Shown: in pieces, positions 8,581-15,470 of the stretch
How positions within the stretch are numbered: position 1 is the first letter of the stretch
Layout: every line of letters starts with the position of its first letter
Source of the DNA: Collinsella sp. UBA6357
GTDB taxonomy: Bacteria > Actinomycetota > Coriobacteriia > Coriobacteriales > Coriobacteriaceae
DNA length: 32,024 bases
Assembly: GCA_002437815.1 (NCBI GenBank)
Contig: DJRP01000024.1
Coordinates: forward strand, 1 to 32,024
Direction of reading: 5' to 3'
The notes under the pieces: generated by a model
What the model saw: only the letters and a program-made list of their open reading frames with translations
What the model was told of the DNA's origin: nothing
Database searches by the model: none
Program-made: the position numbers and the translations under genes

Positions 8581-9681
8581 ATGGCTAAGAAACAAGACAC
8601 CAACTACGTGGACCTTAAGACCAAGCCGATCCCCGAGGGCCATCACCTGCTCGAGGTCGACGACCTCAAGATGTACTTCCATACCGAGGATGGCGTCGTT
8701 CATGCCGTCGACGGTGTGTCCTACACCCTTGACCGTGGAGAGACGCTTGGTATCGTCGGTGAGTCCGGCTCCGGTAAGTCTGTGACGGCCATGACCATCA
8801 TGGGGCTCATCTCCATGCCTCCAGGGCAGATTCATGGCGGTAAAGTTCTATATCGTGGTGAATCCCTGCTCGATATGAGCGAGGAGGAGATGCGTCATGT
8901 GCGCGGCAACGATATCGCCATGGTCTTCCAGGACCCGATGACGTCGCTCAATCCGGTCTACAAGATCGGCAAGCAGGTAGGCGAGGGCTTGCGCCTGCAT
9001 CGTGGTTATTCCAAGCAGGAGGCGCTCAAGCGCGCCACCGAGCTACTCGACCTTGTGGGCATTCCCGAGCCCGAGAAGCGTGTCAACGAGTACCCGCACC
9101 AGTTCTCCGGCGGCATGCGCCAGCGCGTCATGATCGCGATGGCGCTCGCCTGCGATCCCGACATTCTGATCGCCGACGAGCCGACGACCGCTCTGGACGT
9201 CACCATCCAGGCGCAGATTATCGAGCTCATGCAGGAGATGCAGCAGAAGAACGGTAACGCCATCGTCATGATCACCCATGACTTGGGTGTTGTCGCCGAC
9301 ATGGCCGACAAGATCATGGTTATGTACGCCGGTCATCCTGTTGAGTTTGGCTCGGCTGACGAGATCTTCTATAACGCTCGCCATCCGTACACCTGGGGCC
9401 TCATCCGCTCGATTCCCGAACAGGCCATTGATGAGAAGAAGGCGCTCACCCCGATTCACGGCAATCCGCCTTCGCTCGTCAATCTTCCCAAAGGTTGCGC
9501 GTTTGCGCCTCGCTGCCCCTATGCGTGCGAGATCTGCCATGAGAAGAAGCCCGAGAAGTTCCAGATGTCCTCTGGACACTACTCTATGTGCCACTTTGCC
9601 GATGACGATGCCTTCGTGCGCGAGAACGCGCCCGAGACGTCCCGTACTCGCAAGTCCAACAAGAAGGGAGGCGTGGCGTAA
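8581..9681 (+). CDS. oppD: Oligopeptide ABC transporter, ATP-binding protein OppD
   Basis: This is the first ATPase of the importer, 366 residues. Nucleotide-binding motifs are complete: Walker A GESGSGKS, the Q-loop in VFQDPMTSLNP, signature SGGMRQRV, Walker B ILIADEPTTALD and the H-loop histidine in MITHDLGVV. The C-terminal oligopeptide-transporter extension has the usual cysteine-rich GCAFAPRCPYACEIC. I use the ATG at 8581, four bases after oppC; an in-frame ATG at 8569 lies within oppC and overlaps the AAGGA that would serve as ribosome-binding site. The stop codon abuts the oppF start. Confidence 0.94.
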   Translation: MAKKQDTNYVDLKTKPIPEGHHLLEVDDLKMYFHTEDGVVHAVDGVSYTLDRGETLGIVGESGSGKSVTAMTIMGLISMPPGQIHGGKVLYRGESLLDMSEEEMRHVRGNDIAMVFQDPMTSLNPVYKIGKQVGEGLRLHRGYSKQEALKRATELLDLVGIPEPEKRVNEYPHQFSGGMRQRVMIAMALACDPDILIADEPTTALDVTIQAQIIELMQEMQQKNGNAIVMITHDLGVVADMADKIMVMYAGHPVEFGSADEIFYNARHPYTWGLIRSIPEQAIDEKKALTPIHGNPPSLVNLPKGCAFAPRCPYACEICHEKKPEKFQMSSGHYSMCHFADDDAFVRENAPETSRTRKSNKKGGVA

Positions 9682-10710
9682 ATGGCCTTCGATCCCCATT
9701 CCGAACCGCTGCTTAAGGTTGAGCATCTGTCCAAGGAGTTTCCCGCCGAGGCCGGCATGATCGCCAGCCACCTCAACAAGCGCGTCGTCTCCGCTGTGAA
9801 CGACGTTTCGTTTGAGATCTATCCCGGTGAGACGTTCGGCCTCGTAGGCGAGTCCGGTTGCGGCAAGTCCACCACGGGTCGCACCATCATGCGCCTCACC
9901 AAGCCTACGGCTGGCAAGGTCTTTTTCCAGGGCAAGGACGTCTCTAAGATGAGCAAGTCCGAGCTCAAGAATATGCGCCGCGATATGCAGTTCATCTTCC
10001 AGGATCCGTATGCGTCGCTCAACCCCCGCATGACGATCGGTGAGATCGTTTCGGAGCCCATGGCCATTCACGGCGTCGGCACCAAGGAGGAGCGCATCGA
10101 GCGCGTTCGCGAGCTGCTCGATGTCGTCGGCCTCAACCCTGAGCACATCAATCGTTATCCGCACGAGTTCTCGGGAGGACAGCGTCAGCGTGTCGGTATC
10201 GCCCGTGCGTTTGCTCTTAAGCCCAAGTTGATCATCTGCGATGAGCCGGTTTCCGCCCTCGACGTCTCTATTCAGGCACAGGTTCTCAACCTGCTCAAGG
10301 AGCTTCAGGATAAGTTCGGTACGGCGTATCTCTTCATTGCGCATGACCTGTCCGTCGTTCAACATATTTCTGACCGTGTGGCCGTAATGTATCTGGGCAA
10401 GATGGTCGAGGTTTCTGACTGGAAGACCCTCTACTCCGATCCGTACCATCCCTACACCCAGTCGCTGCTTTCGGCTGTGCCGATTCCCGACCCTGATGTG
10501 CAGAAGTCCCGTAAGCGTATCGTTCTTGCCGGCGATCCGCCTTCACCGCTTGATCCTCCGAGCGGCTGCCGTTTCCATACCCGCTGCCCGATCGCACAGG
10601 GCGTCTGCTCTGAGAAACTACCGGAGTGGCGCGAGGTGGCCGATGGTCACTTCTGTGCCTGCCACTTCGCCGAGCCGCACCCGATCAAAGAGTCGCACAT
10701 CGACCTGTAA
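9682..10710 (+). CDS. oppF: Oligopeptide ABC transporter, ATP-binding protein OppF
   Basis: This is the second ATPase, 342 residues, starting at the ATG directly after the oppD stop, with AAGGGAGGC upstream inside oppD. It shows Walker A GESGCGKS, the Q-loop in IFQDPYASLNP, signature SGGQRQRV, Walker B LIICDEPVSALD and the H-loop in FIAHDLSVV. The C-terminal GCRFHTRCPIAQGVC is the family's cysteine-rich extension. An OppD-OppF heterodimer would drive uptake through OppB-OppC. It is the last gene of the operon; a long nested palindrome starts 18 bases after its stop codon. Confidence 0.94.
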   Translation: MAFDPHSEPLLKVEHLSKEFPAEAGMIASHLNKRVVSAVNDVSFEIYPGETFGLVGESGCGKSTTGRTIMRLTKPTAGKVFFQGKDVSKMSKSELKNMRRDMQFIFQDPYASLNPRMTIGEIVSEPMAIHGVGTKEERIERVRELLDVVGLNPEHINRYPHEFSGGQRQRVGIARAFALKPKLIICDEPVSALDVSIQAQVLNLLKELQDKFGTAYLFIAHDLSVVQHISDRVAVMYLGKMVEVSDWKTLYSDPYHPYTQSLLSAVPIPDPDVQKSRKRIVLAGDPPSPLDPPSGCRFHTRCPIAQGVCSEKLPEWREVADGHFCACHFAEPHPIKESHIDL

Positions 10711-10727
10711 GGTTGATGTGGTTGTTC

Positions 10728-10854
10728 GGGCCTCCCTCGGGAGTTGCCCTCCAAAACGTCCTCGGACACGCAAGAAGCCCTCGCCGCACTTCGTGCGGCG
10801 AGGGCTTCTTGCGTCCTGCGGAATGTTTTGGAGGGCAACTCCCGAGGGAGGCCC
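10728..10854. repeat. Nested palindrome after oppF (30-bp outer, 21-bp inner inverted repeats)
   Basis: Bases 10728-10757 and 10825-10854 are perfect 30-base reverse complements. Inside, 10768-10788 and 10794-10814 are perfect 21-base reverse complements around a CTTCG loop. The two stems are joined by about ten unpaired bases on each side. No U-tract follows on either strand. It could end the opp transcript, act as a 3' stabiliser or be a small palindromic mobile element. Confidence 0.9.
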
Positions 10855-10899
10855 TACATCGACCAACTTCCAATCGTTGTTATAGCTAAAAGAAATTGA

Positions 10900-10928
10900 G
10901 GGAGACCAGAGCTTTGCTCTGGTCTCCC
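10900..10928. repeat. Perfect 13-bp hairpin
   Basis: GGGAGACCAGAGC (10900-10912) and GCTCTGGTCTCCC (10916-10928) are separated by TTT. A pyrimidine-rich tract (10941-10966) lies about 12 bases later. It may be a terminator-like element between opp and tRNA-Leu, but the U-tract is too distant for a standard one. Confidence 0.75.
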
Positions 10929-11020
10929 AGCATCCGGGACGCTTTCTTTCTTTTCAGTTTCTCCTTCTGGACGAGGTTCTTGCAAGCACCTTTCAGAAAT
11001 GGGGGAGTAACAAACTCCGA

Positions 11021-11154
11021 GTTGGATCCCGGGGCGGTTTGGGGTTTTGCTCAGGCGCAGTTCCGCACGCAAAGGACAGCACTTAATGTGCTGTCCGTCT
11101 TGTGCAGGACTGTTTGAGCACTGAGTAAAACCCCAAACCGCCCCGGGATCCAAC
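11021..11154. repeat. Nested palindrome upstream of tRNA-Leu (28-bp outer, 9-bp inner inverted repeats)
   Basis: Bases 11021-11048 and 11127-11154 are perfect 28-base reverse complements. Pairing continues six more bases (GCTCAG with CTGAGT, one G-T). Inside, GGACAGCAC (11074-11082) and GTGCTGTCC (11088-11096) form a second stem. The plan matches the element at 10728-10854, but the sequence is different. No U-tract is present. Confidence 0.9.
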
Positions 11155-11201
11155 AAACCAGCAGGTAGATTGCACGCTCTAACTTTCTCAGAACTTTTTT
11201 C

Positions 11202-11241
11202 AAAAAAGTGCTTGCAAGGTTCTTTGGCTATGGGTTATTAT
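11202..11241 (+). promoter_or_regulatory. Promoter of tRNA-Leu
   Basis: An A-tract runs into AAAAAAGTGCTTGC (11202-11215) with -35 TTGCAA at 11212-11217 and -10 TATTAT at 11236-11241 (18-base spacer). The same 14-base motif with one variable base precedes two tRNA-Gly genes at 14659 and 15257. Confidence 0.7.
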
Positions 11242-11298
11242 CTTCCTCGTTGAAAGCGCAGACGCAAACAGACAGCAAAGCGAATTCAACAAAAGCAT

Positions 11299-11388
11299 GT
11301 CGGAGTGGCGGAATTGGCAGACGCGCTAGCTTGAGGTGCTAGTGACCGATTTTTGGTCATGCGGGTTCAAGTCCCGCCTCCGACACCA
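11299..11388 (+). tRNA. tRNA-Leu (anticodon GAG)
   Basis: This 90-base gene has acceptor arms GTCGGAG and CTCCGAC, a long class II variable arm (TGACCGATTTTTGGTCA), a GGTTCAAGTCC T-loop region, and an encoded CCA end. The anticodon loop TTGAGGT inside the GCTAGC/TGCTAG stem gives anticodon GAG, reading CUC and CUU leucine codons. Confidence 0.95.
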
Positions 11389-11397
11389 TCGAATTTT

Positions 11398-11420
11398 AAG
11401 CCTCTTCGGAGGCTTTTTTA
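11398..11420 (+). terminator. Intrinsic terminator after tRNA-Leu
   Basis: AAGCCTC (11398-11404) and GAGGCTT (11409-11415) close a TTCG tetraloop, followed by six T's. It ends only 20 bases before the phosphatase gene start. Confidence 0.92.
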
Positions 11421-11439
11421 TTACCGATTTACGGTGGTG

Positions 11440-13788
11440 ATGACGATGGAGACATTTGAGCACCATGATTGGTCTCAGGTTTCACAGCTCGTTGAGATCA
11501 CGAGTGATGCTGTTGCGGTCTGTGAACTCGATGGCACCATCCTTCATGTCAATCGTCGTTTCCTTTCGTTTGTCTGCGATGAGCGCTCCCGAATCATCGG
11601 TGCCGATATCAAGGATCTACTGTACTCGTCGAATTTCGAGCGTTCTCCGCATCATCGCCTTCCATTCAAGACAGATGGCAGTGAGTCTCAGCTCATGTTG
11701 AAGCTGAGGGATGGCTCATTCGTTCCCGTTAAGGTGCGAGCTGGTATAGCTCCCTCCACAAGTGATGCCGGGGTCGAGGAGCGGGCACTCGTTGCGCTTC
11801 AGAGCGTCGAGGACGAGTATCTTCATGAACGTCAGATGCATCGTGTGCTCTCGGAGCTTAAGACTGCCAATAAGCGTCTCTCGGGTACGCTGTCGGTCAT
11901 AATGTCTACGGTAGGGTCTGAAGATCTCTCGGCTCTCCTGGATACAGTGCTCAACAGATTGGTCGATACACTCGACGCCTCGGGCGCGGCTCTCTATTTC
12001 TCGGAGAGTGGTGGCTTCAAACTACGTGGCATTTCTCGGGGTATGAGGGATTCCTACCTTCCCGAGTTTGTTCCCTACGGCGCCGGTATTCCCACGTATG
12101 TGCTTCGCGAATCTCGCGCCTGCCGTATATCTATCCAGCAGGATCCCGAAGGCGACCGGGGGGTCTCGGGCTTATTTATCGATCTTGACAACCGCTCGAA
12201 ACATTTGCTTCGTGTTCAAGACATGCCCTCGTATCGTTCCGAGATCGCGGTTCCCGTGTTCTACGGTACCCAAGTCTTGGGCGTGCTCGAAATCGGATGG
12301 AAACGCCCCCAGACCCCACGTGCTTACGACGTCAATGTGCTTGAGGTCATCTGCGAGTACCTTTCCATCCAACTGGTCGGCCTGGTTTCGGCCGTTCGTT
12401 CGCGCCGTACCGCCGAGCTCAACCGTTCTCTTAACGTTACGCGTGATTTACTGTTTTCGTATCCCGATGATCCCGGCACCGTGCTGTCTGATGTGACCAG
12501 CGAAGTCTGCCAGACGCTATCTTGCCATTTCTGCCCCATTTCTTTCGATGCCGGTCTCGATTCCTTTGTCATGGTTTTCGATGGTGGTAGCCGAGTCCGC
12601 CTTCCGGGCGATCCTGAGGCTCTCTTTTTTTCGACCAGTGCGCCCGCTGCTCATTTTGGATCAGTAGCGGATGGGCTTGAGGCATCGGTCTTGGGATCGG
12701 CGACGGTCGAGGATCTTAAACGTGTTCGCATTACGCGCGTCGATGCGACGACCGATATGGGGTCGTGGCTCCTTTCGCATGGCATGCCCTGTCAGGGAGT
12801 CTTTATCGATGTGGGAGAACCGTTTCTTCCGCATTCTGACAAGCGGTCCCGCAGGCCCGGTTGCAATGAGGTCGTTCTTTCAAGCAAGACATTTAGGGAA
12901 TTCGATTATGCCTTGTTGTTGCGTGATGGCTCGCAAGAGCCGATCGATGACCTTGAATATGACTATCTCGTTCATCTAGCACGCGATTATGAATTGATTG
13001 CAGAAGGGGAGTCCCAAAAGCGCGAAGAGCGGCATATTGCCCAGACCCTTCAAGTGGGTATGAGAAACTCGCTGGGGGACGTTCCGGGCATCGTTACCGA
13101 CTCGGTGTACTCGTCGGCTACCAACTCGGCGTTGGTGGGCGGTGACTTCTATACGCTGATACGGCTTCCGGATGATCGGGCGGTGATGGTTCTGGGCGAT
13201 GTCTCGGGAAAAGGCATCGAGGCCGCTTCCATGGCTTCGCTTGTCAAGACGGCCCTGACCGCATATGCATGGGAGGGGGCTTCCCCGGCGCATATGGCGC
13301 GTTCCCTCAACAGCATGCTTATGGGGTTCTCGCGCGTGGAGACGTTCGTCACTTCCTTTATAGCCAAGATCGATCTCAAGGGCGGTCGCGCATCGTATTG
13401 TTCGGCCGGGCATCCCCCTTCGATGTTGATACGGCCCTCGTCAGGGGTTTTGGGCGAGCCCGAGCGCTCGTCTGCCGAGGTGGAACTTCTAAGCCGACAA
13501 TCCGGCGTGATCGGTGCCTTCGATGGCATGGTGTATGAATCGGGGAGCTTTTCTTTTTCGCCCGGTGACATGCTGTTCATGTATACCGATGGTGCCATCG
13601 AGGCGCGAGACGCATCCGGAGGGTTTTATGGAGAGCAACGTCTGCGCGATCTGCTGCTGGCCCATGCCGATGACGGTGTGGCGGGCCTTTGCCAAACGGT
13701 TCTTGCCGATCTAGATCGGTTCGCAGGGTCGGCGCTTGATGATGATATCGCTCTCGTTGCCCTTCAATTTTTGCGAGGCAGTGTATAG
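11440..13788 (+). CDS. PAS-GAF sensor PP2C (SpoIIE/RsbU-type) serine phosphatase
   Basis: This 782-residue protein has a PAS-like domain (about residues 15-105), a GAF domain (about 165-335), a linker of about 190 residues without a recognised domain, and a C-terminal SpoIIE-type PP2C phosphatase (about 527-782). Phosphatase metal ligands are visible as Asp569 in GGDFY, Asp587 in LGDVSGKG and the DDD at 767-769. By family knowledge such enzymes dephosphorylate a STAS-domain antagonist and so release a sigma factor or other target. The next gene encodes a STAS domain and its ATPase, a likely partner. No signal peptide or membrane segment is seen, so it is probably cytoplasmic. The ATG at 11440 or 11446 is the likely start; the open frame extends back into tRNA-Leu. 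The ribosome-binding site is poor (GGTGG). Confidence 0.88.
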   Translation: MTMETFEHHDWSQVSQLVEITSDAVAVCELDGTILHVNRRFLSFVCDERSRIIGADIKDLLYSSNFERSPHHRLPFKTDGSESQLMLKLRDGSFVPVKVRAGIAPSTSDAGVEERALVALQSVEDEYLHERQMHRVLSELKTANKRLSGTLSVIMSTVGSEDLSALLDTVLNRLVDTLDASGAALYFSESGGFKLRGISRGMRDSYLPEFVPYGAGIPTYVLRESRACRISIQQDPEGDRGVSGLFIDLDNRSKHLLRVQDMPSYRSEIAVPVFYGTQVLGVLEIGWKRPQTPRAYDVNVLEVICEYLSIQLVGLVSAVRSRRTAELNRSLNVTRDLLFSYPDDPGTVLSDVTSEVCQTLSCHFCPISFDAGLDSFVMVFDGGSRVRLPGDPEALFFSTSAPAAHFGSVADGLEASVLGSATVEDLKRVRITRVDATTDMGSWLLSHGMPCQGVFIDVGEPFLPHSDKRSRRPGCNEVVLSSKTFREFDYALLLRDGSQEPIDDLEYDYLVHLARDYELIAEGESQKREERHIAQTLQVGMRNSLGDVPGIVTDSVYSSATNSALVGGDFYTLIRLPDDRAVMVLGDVSGKGIEAASMASLVKTALTAYAWEGASPAHMARSLNSMLMGFSRVETFVTSFIAKIDLKGGRASYCSAGHPPSMLIRPSSGVLGEPERSSAEVELLSRQSGVIGAFDGMVYESGSFSFSPGDMLFMYTDGAIEARDASGGFYGEQRLRDLLLAHADDGVAGLCQTVLADLDRFAGSALDDDIALVALQFLRGSV

Positions 13789-13862
13789 CGTTGAAGGGCG
13801 TTTCGGCGCCGATCGAGGATTATCTCTGTTTGACCGATACGACAAAGGGGAATCATGCGTAT

Positions 13863-14597
13863 ATGAATGAATGGAGCGACATAGCCGTTGTTACGCCCCC
13901 GGGCGATATCGATATCGCCTCGGTTCCTCGCCTGCGAGACCGGGTCGATGGTCTCGTGGCACATGGCGTACGCCGTATCGTCATTAACTGCCAGGCGGTA
14001 AGCTTTATCGATTCGACGGGTCTGGCTTTTTTACTTTCACGCGCACGGCGCCTCATGCGTGTCGAGGGGCTCTTGACGCTCGTCAATGCCTCGACGGCGA
14101 TCATGCGATTTCTGGAGATCGCGCGCCTGGTAGATATCCTTCACGCGTCAAGTGCGGATCGGGCCCAGGTGCCCGTACTCGATCCATCTGAGTCTCCTCG
14201 CTGGAGTAAGAGCGTCTCTGTTCTTGAGGGGGTCGAGAACCTGGCCCATTATCGCCACAGAGTGGCAGCGCTGCTCGAAAAGCTGCCACTGACACGTGAG
14301 GCCCGTTACGACATGGCGCTTGCGACAAGCGAGGCATTGGGAAACGCGTACGATCACGCCACCGGTTGTCGATGCGTGTTGACGGTTCTGGCATACGGTG
14401 ATCGCGTGGTGATCGAAGTGACCGATGAGGGCGTCGGCTATGCGATCGCGGTCGATGAGGATCCGCGGGAAAGCGAGGAGCGTGGTCGGGGTATCAAGCT
14501 CATGAGAATGCTCGTCGATAGCGTTGATGTGTCGCGGAGGCCAGGTGGTAAGGGTACCCAGGTGCAGCTGGTAAAGCTGTACGATGATCGAGGATAA
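13863..14597 (+). CDS. STAS domain fused to an RsbW-like ATPase (antagonist plus anti-sigma kinase)
   Basis: The 244-residue protein joins two partner-switching domains. Residues 5-95 form a STAS domain with the phosphorylatable serine in FIDSTGL (Ser51). Residues 125-240 form a GHKL ATPase: N-box EALGNAYDH (Glu157, Asn161), G1 box DEGVG (188-192), G2 region RGRGIKLM and a final GGKGTQV. In the Bacillus system RsbV and RsbW are separate proteins; here one chain carries both, so phosphorylation of Ser51 could occur in cis. It follows the PP2C phosphatase by 74 bases. I prefer the ATG at 13863 with AAAGGGG at 13844-13850, although a TTG at 13791 is possible. A three-codon frame ATG-CGT-ATA-TGA overlaps this start. 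No sigma factor gene is nearby. Confidence 0.85.
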   Translation: MNEWSDIAVVTPPGDIDIASVPRLRDRVDGLVAHGVRRIVINCQAVSFIDSTGLAFLLSRARRLMRVEGLLTLVNASTAIMRFLEIARLVDILHASSADRAQVPVLDPSESPRWSKSVSVLEGVENLAHYRHRVAALLEKLPLTREARYDMALATSEALGNAYDHATGCRCVLTVLAYGDRVVIEVTDEGVGYAIAVDEDPRESEERGRGIKLMRMLVDSVDVSRRPGGKGTQVQLVKLYDDRG

Positions 14598-14609
14598 CGC
14601 GAAGAGAAT

Positions 14610-14637
14610 TATTTTTGCCCTTCGACCTGCAAAAATA
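14610..14637. promoter_or_regulatory. AT-rich inverted repeat before the tRNA cluster
   Basis: TATTTTTGC (14610-14618) and GCAAAAATA (14629-14637) are perfect 9-base reverse complements with a 10-base spacer, just after the STAS-ATPase gene. It contains GACCTGCAAAAA, which recurs upstream of nrdD at 15786-15797. It could be an operator or a weak terminator. Confidence 0.4.
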
Positions 14638-14658
14638 GCTATGAGAAAAAGAATTTAG

Positions 14659-14699
14659 AAAAAAGTACTTGCGCGAATCGGCTGACTCGCGTAAATTAT
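14659..14699 (+). promoter_or_regulatory. Promoter of the first tRNA-Gly
   Basis: AAAAAAGTACTTGC (14659-14672) includes -35 TTGCGC at 14669-14674; a -10 such as TAAATT lies at 14692-14697, 17 bases later. It resembles the promoters at 11202 and 15257. Confidence 0.65.
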
Positions 14700-14709
14700 C
14701 TTCCTGCAA

Positions 14710-14785
14710 GCGGACATGGCTCAGTTGGTAGAGCACAACCTTGCCAAGGTTGGGGTCGCGGGTTCGAGCCCCGTTGTCCGCTCCA
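14710..14785 (+). tRNA. tRNA-Gly (anticodon GCC), copy 1
   Basis: This 76-base gene has acceptor arms GCGGACA and TGTCCGC, anticodon loop TTGCCAA within AACCT/AGGTT, and an encoded CCA. It is identical to the copies at 14947 and 15308. Confidence 0.97.
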
Positions 14786-14796
14786 TTGCTTGTAAG

Positions 14797-14821
14797 AGAG
14801 CCGTTTGAATGCGGCTCTTTT
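14797..14821 (+). terminator. Terminator-like hairpin between tRNA-Gly and tRNA-Cys
   Basis: AGAGCCG (14797-14803) pairs with CGGCTCT (14812-14818), followed by TTTTATT. It ends about four bases before tRNA-Cys, which leaves no space for a new promoter. Confidence 0.8.
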
Positions 14822-14825
14822 ATTC

Positions 14826-14899
14826 GGCGAAGTGGCCAAGTGGTAAGGCAGAGGCCTGCAAAGCCTTTACCCCCGGTTCGAATCCGGGCTTCGCCTCCA
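14826..14899 (+). tRNA. tRNA-Cys (anticodon GCA)
   Basis: This 74-base gene has acceptor arms GGCGAAG and CTTCGCC, a U discriminator as expected for cysteine, anticodon loop CTGCAAA within GAGGC/GCCTT, and an encoded CCA. Confidence 0.96.
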
Positions 14900-14908
14900 G
14901 GAACTTAC

Positions 14909-14940
14909 CGGGCGCTCCGGCGCCCGTTCTCGTTCTTTTT
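14909..14940 (+). terminator. Terminator-like hairpin after tRNA-Cys
   Basis: CGGGCGC (14909-14915) and GCGCCCG (14920-14926) close a TCCG loop, followed by a T-rich run interrupted by C and G up to about 14940. The next tRNA begins at 14947. Confidence 0.75.
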
Positions 14941-14946
14941 ATATAT

Positions 14947-15022
14947 GCGGACATGGCTCAGTTGGTAGAGCACAACCTTGCCAAGGTTGGGGTCGCGGGT
15001 TCGAGCCCCGTTGTCCGCTCCA
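14947..15022 (+). tRNA. tRNA-Gly (anticodon GCC), copy 2
   Basis: Its sequence is identical to the tRNA-Gly at 14710, with encoded CCA. No separate promoter is visible in the 47 bases after tRNA-Cys. Confidence 0.97.
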
Positions 15023-15030
15023 ACTATTTT

Positions 15031-15057
15031 ACGCGGTTCTAACGAACCGCGTTTTTT
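15031..15057 (+). terminator. Intrinsic terminator after the second tRNA-Gly
   Basis: ACGCGGTTC (15031-15039) and GAACCGCGT (15044-15052) form a perfect 9-bp stem with a TAAC loop, followed by six T's. Confidence 0.94.
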
Positions 15058-15060
15058 ATT

Positions 15061-15175
15061 GACGCTGCGCGGCGCCCCAGCACCCCATCTCGGCCCTCAG
15101 CTTCACGGACGCGGCCGTCCGGCCAGCGTCCGCTCACTTCGGGTCGATATGGGGCACCGGGACGTCGCTCGCTGT
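15061..15175. repeat. Imperfect nested palindrome between tRNA-Gly copies
   Basis: GGACGCGGCC (15107-15116) pairs with GGCC-A-GCGTCC (15121-15131), one bulge. The flanking arms, about 15061-15106 and 15132-15175, are partly complementary, for example CCCCAT with ATGGGG. It resembles a decayed version of the perfect nested palindromes at 10728 and 11021. No gene is seen between 15058 and 15307. Confidence 0.5.
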
Positions 15176-15256
15176 CGTTACTCGTTTAGGGAGGCTTGAC
15201 CTTCTCGTAAGGAGGGAAGCCCAAACGGACGGCGTTGGGCTAGTGAAAGTTTTTTT

Positions 15257-15297
15257 AAAAAAGTTCTTGCGCGCATGAGTCGTTTCCGGCATACTAA
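15257..15297 (+). promoter_or_regulatory. Promoter of the third tRNA-Gly and tRNA-Val
   Basis: AAAAAAGTTCTTGC (15257-15270) includes -35 TTGCGC at 15267-15272, with -10 TACTAA at 15292-15297. The -35 begins 41 bases before the tRNA, as in the first tRNA-Gly locus. Confidence 0.65.
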
Positions 15298-15307
15298 TTC
15301 CTCGCAG

Positions 15308-15383
15308 GCGGACATGGCTCAGTTGGTAGAGCACAACCTTGCCAAGGTTGGGGTCGCGGGTTCGAGCCCCGTTGTCCGCTCCA
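15308..15383 (+). tRNA. tRNA-Gly (anticodon GCC), copy 3
   Basis: It is identical to the copies at 14710 and 14947, with encoded CCA, and is followed three bases later by tRNA-Val on the same transcript. Confidence 0.97.
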
Positions 15384-15386
15384 TTG

Positions 15387-15461
15387 GGGCGTTTAGCTCA
15401 GGGGGAGAGCGCTTCCCTGACACGGAAGAGGTCAGAAGTTCAAATCTTCTAACGCCCACCA
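15387..15461 (+). tRNA. tRNA-Val (anticodon GAC)
   Basis: This 75-base gene has acceptor arms GGGCGTT and AACGCCC, the TTAGCTCAG D-arm, anticodon loop CTGACAC within CTTCC/GGAAG, and an encoded CCA. Confidence 0.96.
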
Positions 15462-15470
15462 AATGTTATG

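Larger units (their letters stand above)
10711..11298. other. Gene-free block with three palindromes and the tRNA-Leu promoter
   Basis: No protein-coding gene is supported in these 588 bases; the short open frames here run across self-complementary DNA. The block holds two long nested palindromes (10728-10854 and 11021-11154), a 13-bp hairpin (10900-10928) and the tRNA-Leu promoter (11202-11241). Confidence 0.8.

Noticed and set aside
11009..11158. AACAAAC on both sides of the second nested palindrome as a target-site duplication
   Set aside because: The left copy is five bases away from the palindrome and the right copy overlaps its arm, so it is not a proper duplication.
14710..15383. Three identical tRNA-Gly copies as a CRISPR-like or mobile repeat
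   Set aside because: Each folds as a complete tRNA with CCA; this is ordinary tRNA gene duplication.
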